Part shown: positions 33,404-44,263 of the stretch, in pieces | Numbering within the stretch: position 1 is the stretch's first letter | Layout of the letters: each line of letters begins with the position of its first letter | Assembly (NCBI GenBank): GCA_949987565.1 | Contig: OX465104.1 | Coordinates: 7,207,805 to 7,271,804 of the forward strand | Reading direction: 5' to 3' | Length of the DNA: 64,000 nucleotides | Source of the DNA: Luidia sarsii | Taxonomy: Eukaryota > Echinodermata > Asteroidea > Paxillosida > Luidiidae | Program-made: the position numbers and the translations under genes | The notes under the pieces: generated by a model | The model's input: only the letters and a program-made list of their open reading frames with translations | Database searches by the model: none | Told to the model about the DNA's origin: nothing

Positions 33404-36400
33404 TTAAACCTGTGGAGCTGCCTCCACTGGAATGGGCTCATCGTCACTTGTTTTGCCCTAGGAAAAGAATAAAACATAGAATGAGATAAGAAACGCATTC
33501 AAAGTCACTACTGCCTTTCATTGTAGACTCCATAATAAGGATAATACACCGATCCAGTAAACCATGCCCCCTGACAAATTGACCAATCACAACGCGCGAT
33601 TTAAGGTTCGACAAATTCCTGCCATTTTGTCCGACATAACGTTTTCAATTTTGTGTTCTTTACTACACACTTTTTCGTTGTGTTTACTTTAATTTTGAAT
33701 CTAACGGGCAATTCCTTTGCAAACCCGAGTTTTATCCCCAACCTTGGTCAAGCGGTGTTTGAATTTATATTTTCATTGTAATTCTGACTCTCGATACCCC
33801 GGCCAAAGTCCAACGGAGAGAAGTGCTTTCGGTGGTTGCGGCCGTGCAGTGGACGCGCACGGCAGTGTGGGCGATCGTGACACGTTGTGTGCATATGCGC
33901 AGTTGCTTGGCCGTTGCTATGGTGGGCGTGGCCTACTAGATCGGTGTATTACAATGGAGGGTTGGGGGCTCTTTGGATAAGACATACCAATTATGAACAA
34001 ATCCCTGCTCCGGTTTGCCCCAATTCTTTTTAATTAGAGACGTGCAAACACAGGTGGTCTCCAGATAAAGCTTCCTCGTTCAGTCAGATTCGTGGTGTTG
34101 TTTAATTAGAGATCGCAACGGTTCGTGCTTAATTTTGGTTCCTTGATTGTGACCAGCCACACCATCCAATATATGAGACCTGCTCCCCAAAAATGGGTAT
34201 TATGTGCCAAAATTGACAAATTTAGTCATATGTATACCGGTACATAGTTGAATTGGTTACATTATGAGCTTTAATTTGGTGTAGGTTTGAACTCCATGGC
34301 ATTTTGCATTCTGGAGATATACCGATATTTGCATATATTCATAGTGTATAATTTTTACGAAAGTGCTTTCAGAGATACAGCCCTTTAAACATAAAAAGAG
34401 GAAAAGGAAATTTGCTGAAAACAAACTCACTTGAATGCCCCTAGCAACAGTTATGTTCCATTAAAGCTATCTTTCAAAAAATGTCATTAAAGTAAAAAAA
34501 AAATTACCCTCTCCACATTTATCATAAGATACAGTCAACTGTCCTACTCACAACTCTCTTCATGAAGCACAGGAAGTTGGACCAGACCAAACTGACCGAG
34601 GCAACGTAAACGACTCGCATGTGGCTGGGCAGGAAGAAGAAGTTGAATGTCTGCCGCAGGAAAAAACAAACCAAATTAGCTTTCATGAAACAGGAGTGAA
34701 AGATTGTGGAAAATGGCCAGCTAATAACCAGCAGGGCTCGATGTAATATGAAAATGTTGCAATGTGTCTTTAACAACCAAAATTCTCAACAATTTAGCAG
34801 GACCAGTTGCTATGGTTATACACGTTGACTTTGACATGATGTAATGACTTTGACTAGGTATAAATTATATTCTTTTTTAAATGAGGAATAAAATCTAAAA
34901 AAATTGAAAGGTATTGATTTACTTTTTAGATATGATGTTTGCGTCAAGGAGAATGTAATTCAGTGAGGGTTTGCCCTGCTCAACAAAATAAGCACTGAAT
35001 GCCCAGTGCTTTGCCCGGTGCCTGATGAAAATAATTCAGGCAGCTTGGGCAGGATTTGAACCTGCGACTCCCAGTTTCTAGTGCAAACGTCCTAACCACT
35101 TGACCACCGAGCCGGTCGAGGTCGTGTGGCAGATTTGAATAATGTGTAGCGGCGGGTACCGCGTTGCATCATGATGTTTGCGTCGAGGAGAATGTAATTC
35201 AAAATTTAGTGGGCCTGACGTTTCGATCCTAGCAGGACCTTTCTCACTCTGCCTTTGAGAAAGGTCCTGCTAGGATTGAAACGTCAAGCCCACTAAATTT
35301 TGAGATTTGCATTTGGTAATTTTAGTCAGTAAGCAGTTTGCAACACTTTTGTATATCACTCTAAGAATGTAATTCAATTTGACGTCAAGCAGGGCAAACC
35401 CTCATTGAATTGGATTTACTTTGTTCCTTTCCCACGAGAATGTTAAATTCAGAAACAGGCAATAAAGCCAGACTTTGGTTCTTCCCCAATCTAACCTGAG
35501 CTATGGGCCAGAAGCAGCAGCTTGCAGTGTACGTTTGGGCAAATTTCTCCTTCAGCTCAGCAAACGGATCCTTCCTGCGTTCCATGAGACTTGATCCTGA
35601 AAAGACCGAGACAAAACTGGTATGCAGTGTTTTCACTGATTTCCTTCTTTTCTTGAAAGAAACTTGATCACTCTTCTCTTTAGTTTCGTCATGTAAACTA
35701 GTGTGATTAGAAATTTCGTACAAGAGTAACTGGACTACATGTAGCTGTTAAATCCACTGCAAAAATGCTACAGGCTTTTTTTGTGGTCAGATTCACTCCT
35801 GAATGTATCTGAGTTTTTTTGACTGTTGTCACCTACTGCATCCATGCATCGGGCACACCATTCATTGCTGCTTGCTACACTAAGGCAAGGCATTCCTAAT
35901 CACTGACTGCAGCCTGTTTTGTTACCTGGGTTACTTGGGGACTTTTCTCCTTAGCAACCACTAGCCAGGTTACCGGGGTTGGCAGTTTCTCTTTCTTATC
36001 TTGGGAATTACATGGTAGAAGGTTCCCATCAGGAAAAGTCATGCTCTTTCTGCACTGTGGCTGAACATGTACCGGGCCACTCTTATTTTCCCCACTAGAC
36101 GAAATCACAGGGGATTTCTAAAAAAAAATTCCCCGGGGAATTCGGAGCATGTACCGGTGGTCAGAGCGAGGAAGGAAAGCTGAGGAAGGTTTCTCTCACC
36201 GATGAAGAAGATGGCGATGAAGGCAGGCGCGGAGACCAGCTGGTCGCCGACCACTTTCTTTATGACGGTCATTTTGGCCGTGCCGGGCAGGGCTCTGTCC
36301 AGCCACCTGTACCAGTAGAAGCCAATGGGTCCGTAGAAGCAGCCGCCGATGACCGCCATGCGGCCCACCCTAGACCAGTCGTAGGTCTCGTAGCCGGCTA

Positions 36401-36536
36401 TGGTCTGCTGCGTGACCTCGGCAACGCTCAGGATGGTCCCGTAGGTGATGGAGTTAGCCACAGCCGGCCGGCGCTGGGCAAAGCCTTTGACTGAGGCAAA
36501 CAGTCTGGCACCCAGCCTCCCTGATGTGGCTGCCAT
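33404..36536 (-). CDS. MPV17L: MPV17/PMP22-family membrane protein, MPV17-like, complete, 196 aa
   Basis: Four exons: 36536-36200, 35596-35496, 34650-34552, 33457-33404 (591 bases). The family consists of small four-segment proteins of the inner mitochondrial or peroxisomal membrane linked to reactive-oxygen handling and mtDNA maintenance. Visible family signature: YGPIGFYWYRWLDRALPG at 68-85, GDQL with the following SAP at 97-104, and WPIAQTFNFFFLP at 142-154 with R158. The RALPG and FLCF features, and the 196-residue length, match vertebrate MPV17L better than MPV17 or PXMP2. The ATG has G at -3 and +4, and the N-terminus is basic and amphipathic. Exon 1 ends in phase 1 (G then GA makes Gly113). 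The last exon adds a short polar tail (GKTSDDEPIPVEAAPQV). Intron 3 carries two dispersed elements and intron 2 a SINE and a TTTCGATCC element. The subfamily choice is the main uncertainty. Confidence 0.92.
33543..33952. mobile_element. TACACCGATCCAGTA inverted-repeat element, copy 1
   Basis: Ends are AATACACCGATCCAGTA and the approximate complement TAGATCGGTGTATT. The interior is CpG-rich, with CGGTGGTTGCGGCCGTGCAG. A reverse-oriented copy carrying an inserted tandem array is at 61774-62388. It lies in MPV17L intron 3. Confidence 0.75.
34165..34520. repeat. Dispersed ~360-bp repeat, copy 1
   Basis: Matches 54055-54425 in the same orientation through several blocks: AAAATGGGTATTATGTGCCA, GTAGGTTTGAACTCCATGGC, GAGATACAGCCCTTTAAA and ACCCTCTCCACA. 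This copy ends about 30 bases before the donor of the MPV17L exon at 34552. Confidence 0.8.
34935..35195. mobile_element. GTTTGCCCTGCTC SINE-like repeat with tRNA-like body
   Basis: GATGTTTGCGTCAAGGAG and GTTTGCCCTGCTC lead to a reverse-read tRNA-like part (GCAGGATTTGAACCTGCG, then CCTAACCACTTGACCACCG). The start motif recurs at 35170-35195. Confidence 0.65.
35205..35365. mobile_element. TTTCGATCCTAGCAGG inverted-repeat element
   Basis: Near-intact arms joined at CTCACTCTGCCTTTGAG, ending in TTTTAGTCAGTAAGCAG and TTTGTATATCAC. It is inserted inside a GTTTGCCCTGC repeat, whose remnant continues at 35366-35410. Confidence 0.8.
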
Positions 36537-37481
36537 ATCTGGGTGGGTTGGTTTTTTTTCAGGGTGGGGTGGTTCAAGGCAGGATTCTGCGGCAACAACA
36601 GAAATTTACCAGTTATCACTATCACATTGGGCCTTTATGAATCGAGGCCTTGTGCTCAGGCTTTCATTTCTCTCATGCTACGTACACAATGCTTTTTGTG
36701 TCTGAATTAATACAGGGGTGTGATCCCTTGCAGTGATACATAATGGTTTTGCTTCTGAGTTCTGACCAGTGCTTCCACATTGGCAAAGATAGCTATAGAC
36801 TATTTGGGAAGGCCACCATCTAAGGGATGGATAGCACAGGTACTGTACATGTACATTAATAAAGGTATCGTAGGGTACGATAGCCCCACAGAGTGATCGT
36901 TGGAAATTAGTCAACAAATTTCCTCTTTTCTCAAAAATGGCAGTTTTTCGAGTGCTGAAATTTCACAGAATGTCAGTATATATACTAGTATAAGAAACAA
37001 TTTTTTTAAATTGGAATTGGGAACTTTGCAAATTAAGGTGTAGGTGTAGCCTCCTTTCAAGCCAGAGATCTTGGGTGCAAGTCTCGACCCAGTCACCTAG
37101 TTTGCTCTAAACAAATACCGTACTCTGTACTGAACACATGAAATTCTCTCCAATTCAGCGCAACAAACCGCATCTTGCATTTGCTGGATATTTTGGTCTG
37201 ACGGGGATGAAGCCTGAGCCCCCGAGCCTGATCCAGGGATTGGGAAAGGGCCCTCTGCCAGCAATTAAAATTGCTAATGGTTGCTCTTTCCCAAAATGTA
37301 TTAATGGTCCGACTACGAGGCAAGGCAAACGGCATATGGCGCTAACTATTATGTTGTCGGAGTAGGGAGCAGCCTTTCTGATTAGCATCCTAATCAAGGC
37401 AAGATCATTATCTTAAAATTGAGTAGGTCTCAATTGCCTGAGAGAAGCATTCTTTTTCAGCATCCCAATTTTGAAAAATGC

Positions 37482-38335
37482 ACAGGGCTCGACCTTAGCA
37501 CTAGCCCGACAGTCATTGTCTAGTAAAAACAGCTGCGGGCTAGTAAAATGACCCACTTTGCTAGCCCGGTGGACTAGTAGAATATGAATATGTATATGCA
37601 TTCGGTTGAGTCCAGAACGAATTAGAATGCATTGAAGTTATCATTGATATGTTAATGAGATAACCATCGATGGTCAGAGCGGGAACAATGAATGGGTAGC
37701 AAGACGCGCTGCTAGCGGAGAATCGCGCCACTTCACGCTTGCTAGCAGCAAACGCAACACGTTCTTTATTCAATCTGTAATGAACACAGTTATTCAGTCT
37801 TAAATTAATCTGTTTGAAAGACCTACACATGTACCATAACATTGCTGAGCTAGCCTGAGAGCGGTGGTCTGCATAGGTTAGTGCATACGTTTCCACTTTT
37901 CAAAGATGTTTTTTTTTTTTTTATCTGGCCATCACCAAAAGCAATTGGTTCAGTTCACGGTGTGAATGTCATGTATATACGCGTACATATTGTTATCAGT
38001 ATAGTAATGAGATCTATTGAAGAAGTGAAAGAGGATTAAAGCCGATTGCTGTAGCTTGAAGCCGATTGCTGTAGCTCACACAATCCCAAATGAATGAGTA
38101 CAGTGTGCTTTCTTGGTGTATGATGAATTAAATGATAAGTAGACAGCATGCAGTGTGGGGGCCAAAAAACGATGTGGAAGGGAATGAGAAAATAGAAACT
38201 AAATTTGTTTTACCTGAACTAATAACCTAAGAGTTAATTTCAATATTAATTATACAGGGCTAGTAAAACTTCCTGCGGGCTAGCAAAAAAATTTACTAGC
38301 CCGGTGGGCTAGTTAAAACAAAAATTAAGCGCAAC
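37482..38335. mobile_element. CAGGGCTCGACC element with CTAGCCCG repeats
   Basis: It starts CAGGGCTCGACCTTAGCACT, with GCGGGCTAGTAAAATGACCC near the left and matching GCGGGCTAGCAAAAA and CCCGGTGGGCTAGT near 38275-38315. The terminus and AT-rich interior suit a hAT-like non-autonomous element. The right boundary is uncertain. Confidence 0.5.
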
Positions 38336-38344
38336 GCTTGTGAC

Positions 38345-38500
38345 ATTTAAGAAAACTTTGACTGGACCGAACTTGAACCTGAGACCTCTGGTTTTGCATA
38401 CCAGTGCTCATGCCATCTCAGCTATCCAGCCCTTAGATGGTGGCCTCCCCAAATAGTCGAATAGTCTTTGCCAGGGTGGGGGCACCAGTCAGAAGCAATT
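38345..38500 (-). mobile_element. tRNA-derived SINE copy, reverse
   Basis: Reverse copy with GAACTTGAACCTGAGACC, GCCATCTCAGCTATCCAGCC, ATGGTGGCCTCCCCAAATAG and GGGGCACCAGTCAGAAGC, in the same order as 18925-19075. Confidence 0.75.
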
Positions 38501-38772
38501 CAGCCATAACCTGCCATTTACACCGACGTACAGTACAGTGTACCGGTAGGCCTATTTACAGGCCTATTTATTCACTTGTAAGACGACCAGCAGACGATTT
38601 CAACAATCCTATTATCACATACGATCAATCGCAAAACAATGAGCAATGCACAGAAACCATACAAATTATGGCCTGTCCCAAAAAAGAAATTGAAATTTTT
38701 TTTTAGAAATTAAAAAAAATTGAAAATTATGAACATATATACTTATTGGGTATTTTAATCTCATTTGGCACA

Positions 38773-38863
38773 GAGCAGCGATGGAAATGTACAAAGAAGA
38801 ATGTGGACACTATGAAAGTCTTCTTTGTACATTTCCACTCCTGTTCTGCACCAAATGAGATGC
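38773..38863. mobile_element. Foldback element with ~40-bp arms
   Basis: Left CTCATTTGGCACAGAGCAGC and right GTTCTGCACCAAATGAG bracket complementary GAAATGTACAAAGAAGA and TCTTCTTTGTACATTTC, with a short loop. Confidence 0.7.
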
Positions 38864-39576
38864 AAAAACACCCACTATAAGTCACGTGATGGCATGTGAA
38901 AAGTGGTCATGCAATCGGTCTATTGCCTGCTGAAAAAAATGTAATATCTAAAAAAAGGAATTTTTATGACTAAACGCAGTAAATACTACCACCGCTTTAC
39001 AGTAATCTAGTAAGCAAGAGAGCTGACAACACGTGATCAATGACCAATCAGAGTAAGGGACCGGCAGACAGAATAGCCTTTGCGGGAAGAATGCAGTTGC
39101 CAGCCTGCCAGGTGAATATAACCTGCGTTAAAAAAACCTTTGAGAAAGGAAAGAACTGCTACTGCCAGGATCGAAACGTCAGGCCCTCTTAGTTTGACAA
39201 TAAACTAATAAATAGTCAATCGTTTTGGAAAGATTTTAGTTTAATACATCTTCATGCTTCACCAAATGACCACCAAATGTAATGTAGAGATTATTCATGG
39301 TCTGGCAAGACGGTTTAGACCACTTGGCGACTTGCCGAACAAAATGGACTTCAAGTTCCAGTTTTTCCAAAAATGATTTTGTGATGCGTACGGTATGTGT
39401 CAACTATGGACTAGACGACTGTCACTACATTTACTTCACTGCACTATTGACCATGAGTGACATCAAAAATAATGATTCTTGGGGAAAATTGTAAGTCATT
39501 TTGGGGGGGCAAGTGGTTGTGCGAGACCATGGAAATTATTGTCTACATTACAGTATTACAATTGGTGGTCTAATTT

Positions 39577-39709
39577 TAGTCCGAGTAACTTGGACACTTC
39601 CAAGTTCCATACAACTTACAGTTAGTTACAATCGCCTTTGGAAAAAATTGAGGTGCCCCTCAATTTTTTTTTTTAAAGGCGATTGTAAGGGTCCAAGTTA
39701 CTCGGACTA
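39577..39709. mobile_element. TAGTCCGAG element, long copy
   Basis: It starts TAGTCCGAGTAACTTGGAC and ends CAAGTTACTCGGACTA. An inner inverted repeat pairs TTACAATCGCCTTT with AAAGGCGATTGTAA around a T-run. I see no target duplication. A related inverted structure follows at 39780-39945. Confidence 0.75.
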
Positions 39710-39779
39710 CACCGTACAATACCATTACCAATATGCATGGAGAAATTTAAGACGAGATTCCTCCGTGACCATGCATGCC

Positions 39780-39945
39780 CTAACTTAGTCCGAGCATGGA
39801 GGAATCTCTACTTATTCCTCCATGGTCCGAGCACCTCCATGGTCCGAGCTAGTTGCGCTAACCTTACCCTCATCCTCCCGAGGGTCGGAGACCTTCGGGA
39901 GGATGACTGAGGGTTACCGCAACTACTCCGAGCATGGTCCGAGTA
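39780..39945. repeat. Compound inverted repeat with ATGGTCCGAGC motifs
   Basis: CCTCCATGGTCCGAGC occurs twice, and CATCCTCCCGAGGGTCGGAG faces CTTCGGGAGGATGA, forming a hairpin. It may be a rearranged relative of the TAGTCCGAG element. Confidence 0.5.
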
Positions 39946-40398
39946 ATTTGGACTTTAGCTTTACATTAGTTACTGATAGTTACATTTACAATCGCCTTTT
40001 ATTTTGGAGGGATCGCCCGACCCCCTCCAAATAATAATAAAATTAAAAAAATTGCCCAGACAAAACTTCAACTCGTAATATTTTCGTAATCTCACACGCC
40101 CCTTCGTGTCCCTTTTGCATCGCAAACCAAACTCATTACTACCACATTGACATTGGTGAAGTATCACAATATTATATTATTAATATTAATAATAATACCG
40201 TCCACCTACCTGGAGGCTGGACAGACGTTGCACTTAACGATCCGACCACTGTCAAGGCATCAGACAGTTGTGACTTTTGTTTCGGATCGACGCTTCGTCA
40301 GCACTGAACTCAGCCCGGCTCAGCTGATTGTGCACAACTACTCCGCTATACGATCTTTGATCATGGGATCATGCAGATATGATTGACATTAATGAAAA

Positions 40399-40719
40399 GC
40401 ACTATCTGGGCTCCAGCCGGGTAGGTCATGAATAATTCAACATTATGACGTAATGAATAATGTATAATTTTGTACTGCACACTGCACAGTGCCCAAAGTA
40501 CAGTCAGTGTAATATACATGTACATAATTTCGGTGATATACAAAAATGTTGCAAACTGCTTACTGACTAAAATTACCAAAGTGTAAATCTTAAAATTTAG
40601 TGGGCCTGACGTTTCGATCCTAGCAGGACCTTTCTCAAAGGCGAAACATAATTTCGCTTCACTTCTATGTCACTTTGTTGAATTATTCATGACCTACCCG
40701 GCTGGAGCCCAGATAGTGC
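40399..40719. mobile_element. GCACTATCTGGGC inverted-repeat element carrying a TTTCGATCC insertion
   Basis: Arms of about 38 bp at 40399-40441 and 40681-40719 (GCACTATCTGGGCTCCAGCC and its complement). Between them lies half of a TTTCGATCCTAGCAGG element (40535-40640), so the two insertions are nested. Confidence 0.8.
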
Positions 40720-43700
40720 TTCCTGGGCCTATTATTAATGCCCTGGAAAGGGGGCGGGGCGGGGCGCTGCCGATCAGCAGAGGGCGCTGTTTAACACGCA
40801 TCCCAGGGGTGCAGAACACTAAATTGAGCTCCCATTGAACACTGTACAAACACACTCACTTTCAAAGCCAATTATCCCATGCCCAAAAGTCTCTCAGTTC
40901 TTGTAGCTTTACTGAAAATTGTAGTTTGGACCTTCATCTCTCAGATTCTTTTCAATTTTAGTGCCCTCAGCCGATTAGATTTTTTGCTAATTACCCCCAG
41001 AAAAAACACCCCCAAAATGTGTAGCCGTCCAAGCCGAATTTCTGCAAGGATTTTGGGATGGACCCCTCCACTCCTATAGTCAAATAGGGCCACATTTTTT
41101 ATGATATAAAGCCTCACTTATTATCAAGCTTCACTTATTCTACAATGTATCAGTTAATTAGCCTCTAATGACCCTTATCAAAACAAGTCGTGGAACCATC
41201 TTGGATGGAATTAGTGTGCTACAACCTGCAGTTGCAATTTCAAGATCAGTACTTTTTAAAGTTACATCTGGTTGCTGATAAACCTGAGAAACAATAAATT
41301 AAATGTCATGGCTACCTCTCATGCGCCTATTTCAACATGGCTCTCATGATGCAACAACCTAACTTGACCCCATGTGACCCAGTATGACCCCAACACGACC
41401 TCGTGGAAACAAAATTCACACAGACACGGCATTTATTAATAGTGTTATTTATTTAAATTTTGCAAGGTTTTCATAGAATCGCCAGTTAAATTTAATCAAT
41501 CGATTTTTTTTTTCTTTTAATAATAAGCCCAAATTATTTGGTGTTAATATTATAAGCATACAATGGAGTTACAGATCTACCCAATGTGGCAACTTCATCC
41601 GACCTATGATCCAACCCAAGTGTCAGAACTGTTATCCTAAGACTAACTCTTGTAAGCATTTCGTGACATCAAAAACATTGGTTGACTTCCTGGTTTACAC
41701 GTTACCTTACGGCACATGAAGTAACTTAATTACAATGAAAAGGCGGAGACTAGATTATGGGACTCCTCAGCTTGATTATCAAACTTTCTTCCCCACTCAC
41801 GGCCCGGTGTTGTATCATGGGGAGATATTTTTCAAACCTTTTCTCCGGGTTGCTGTGGTCAGCCAACCTCCAAAGAGAGACGAAAAAAAACAACCCACCA
41901 CCAAGGCACTATATAAACCACCTAAATACATGCTAATGATAGAGTCTGAGGCATTAATAAGAAACAAAAATACACAAATCGCGGTGGCAAACATAAACAA
42001 TGCAATCTACCCATTAAATGAAAATGAATGTCACCACTACGCTGGTGCTCATCATAGCTACACCTCTTCAGCTGTAGAGAATTCAAGGTCTACAGACTAA
42101 AAAACAAAATTGATATATTTTGGGTGATTTGTCGCAGTCTAAGTCATGCTTTTTTTCTCTCTCAAACTTGAGGATGGACTCGGTTGACGTATCCTAAATG
42201 AAAATCAAGAAACCGCTGTTGGGCCAACAGTTCATGTCGATGAAATCTACACAGAATTACACTTTCCAGCTAAATTGTACACATGTACACTTCAAACAGC
42301 ACTGACTTGGGATTTGGGATCATTTCATTACTTCATCTCAATTTTTTTAGTTTAAAAGCTGAATCCGCCTACATTTACAGCACTTTTTGTTTTTCCCTTA
42401 AAAAACCACCAATGCGGATCATAATGTACAGATGGCAAAAAAACGGTTATTTACTTCAATTATCTACGTGTTCCATTTCACAAGTGGAGAGATACAATCG
42501 GTACGTGTTTTGTTGTCTCGCCATCAGAACAGACCAAGATGAAGGCCCCAAGGGAGAATATTTCACCAGATTAAACCGTCAATTGACGGAACACCACCTT
42601 AGCGAGTCCTTTCCCTTTCGTGTTTTAGTTATTCCAACAAAATAAAACAATTGGAATGCATATAAATTTTTCAATCAATCCGTCACCTTCCACTAAAAGC
42701 AGTACCTGGAAGCCAGATTCACACTAAATACGAGAATATATAATCCAAACAAAACTGGGATAATACTTATCAGAAGTGTTAAGTGCTGAAGTTAATTTTT
42801 TTTTTTAGATTATGAGCAAATAAAAAATCCAAAACACAATGATTTGCATGCATAATTCAGTATAGCTTGAAATGTCTACAAAATAAAACTGTAAATCATT
42901 TTAAAGCAAAACGGTTCAATAATTTGGCAGTACCTAGTAGGCTTCACCAATTTCAACTCCAAACATGTCTCTCTTCTGTACCAAAACGTAGGTTAATGCT
43001 ATTCATCCTACTTCCACACCTGGAAAAAGTTGGGCTATTACAGTTAAAAAACAATAGTCCGCATTTATTCTACAAAATTATTAGACAGCTAGAAGAATTA
43101 AGGTAACTTCACAATCACTGACCCAAGAAATCATCATTTTTTTTGTTTTTATCATTTAACTAAATATATAAACGGATCATTATCACTTCCAATTGGGTCA
43201 AATATCAAAAGGTTCCATTGGTAATAATAACTTTTGAAGTGAAGAGTCACAAACAGTTACTGCCCACACTTTGATACTCCAAATTTATATTTTGTGGATT
43301 TGGGTCGATTTGGTTCTTTTTCATGCAACACAATATTAACCCTCAAAACTACTTCCAACCAAGTTGAAGGCTTTGGTTTTTGTTTTTATCGTTCCTTTTT
43401 CGTTCCCCAAATTGGAATGCAGTACCAGATCCTTGCCTCCCTACCTTCCACTCGAAATGAAGTTCATATATACAAAATGACCACCCAGCAACATGCTCGA
43501 ACTAGCATTGGATTGTGCCTGATTCTTTCACAAAAATCGTCCTCCTTCCTCCGTCCCACCTCCCCAAAATTTGCATATTTAAAGATTCACTGCATAAACA
43601 GTGATTGTTTAATTATTTTTTTTTAACAGCCGTAAGAAAAGAGATCCAATATATAATATATACGCTTACCTAGCTTAAGTTTTCCCCCACATGTTAAGAG

Positions 43701-44263
43701 AATTAACACATGATTCTAACCCTGCTAGAACAATAAAATGGCGCTACATTTGTTTTTAAGTCCCCTACAAAAAAAGCAAACAATTTTTTTAACAAATGAG
43801 GCAGAAAAATGACAGGCAGACAAGGCTCCTCCCCCCCCCCCAAAGAAAAGAACAAGTTTCTAACTAACTGTACAGAAGGGAAGAATCAGAAAAGCTTCTC
43901 ATACCAAGTGGTTATGAACAAACGAAAAAAAAAAAAAAATTGCTAATTCCTTGGTTCCAAACCATACTGTATACACAAAACGGGTATAAAATGCAGAGCT
44001 ATTCACAGGGATTTGCAGACGTGACAAAGGAATACACCCTACTCTACACGGAGTCCTATTCACCTATGATTTCATATATACTTTGCTCTGTGTAAATAGA
44101 CTTTGGCCCGGGAGGTATCCCGGGCTTCTACCTTGCAATAAGAGTGGTCAAAGACGGCCCATCGATACCTAGGCACCTGTATTTACTGCATAACGGGGGA
44201 GGGGGAAACAGGGGGCGACCCCGTGTAGTTGAGTGATGGAAGAAGAACGCGGCTGGGAGGGTC

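Larger units (their letters stand above)
36537..44263. other. 7.7-kb region with no supported gene
   Basis: It includes the MPV17L promoter and the 3' end of the myosin gene. Open frames of up to 121 codons occur (for example 41735-42100) but show no domain, splice or composition support. AT-rich sequence at 41.1-44.2 kb may be a long myosin 3' UTR; a minus-strand AATAAA lies at 43069-43064. The elements at 37482-40719 are listed separately. Confidence 0.55.

Noticed and set aside
33717..33980. Small plus-strand protein of 87 residues
   Set aside because: It lies within an inverted-repeat element in MPV17L intron 3 and is shared with the non-coding copy at 61774-62388.
35033..35115. tRNA gene on the minus strand
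   Set aside because: The B-box and flanks look tRNA-like, but it belongs to the GTTTGCCCTGCTC repeat family.
36445..36705. Plus-strand frame opposite MPV17L exon 1
   Set aside because: Shadow of a well-supported minus-strand exon with family motifs.
41735..42100. 121-residue plus-strand frame starting with an ATG
   Set aside because: No recognisable domain, no upstream promoter or splice context, AT-rich third positions; likely chance, possibly inside the myosin 3' UTR.
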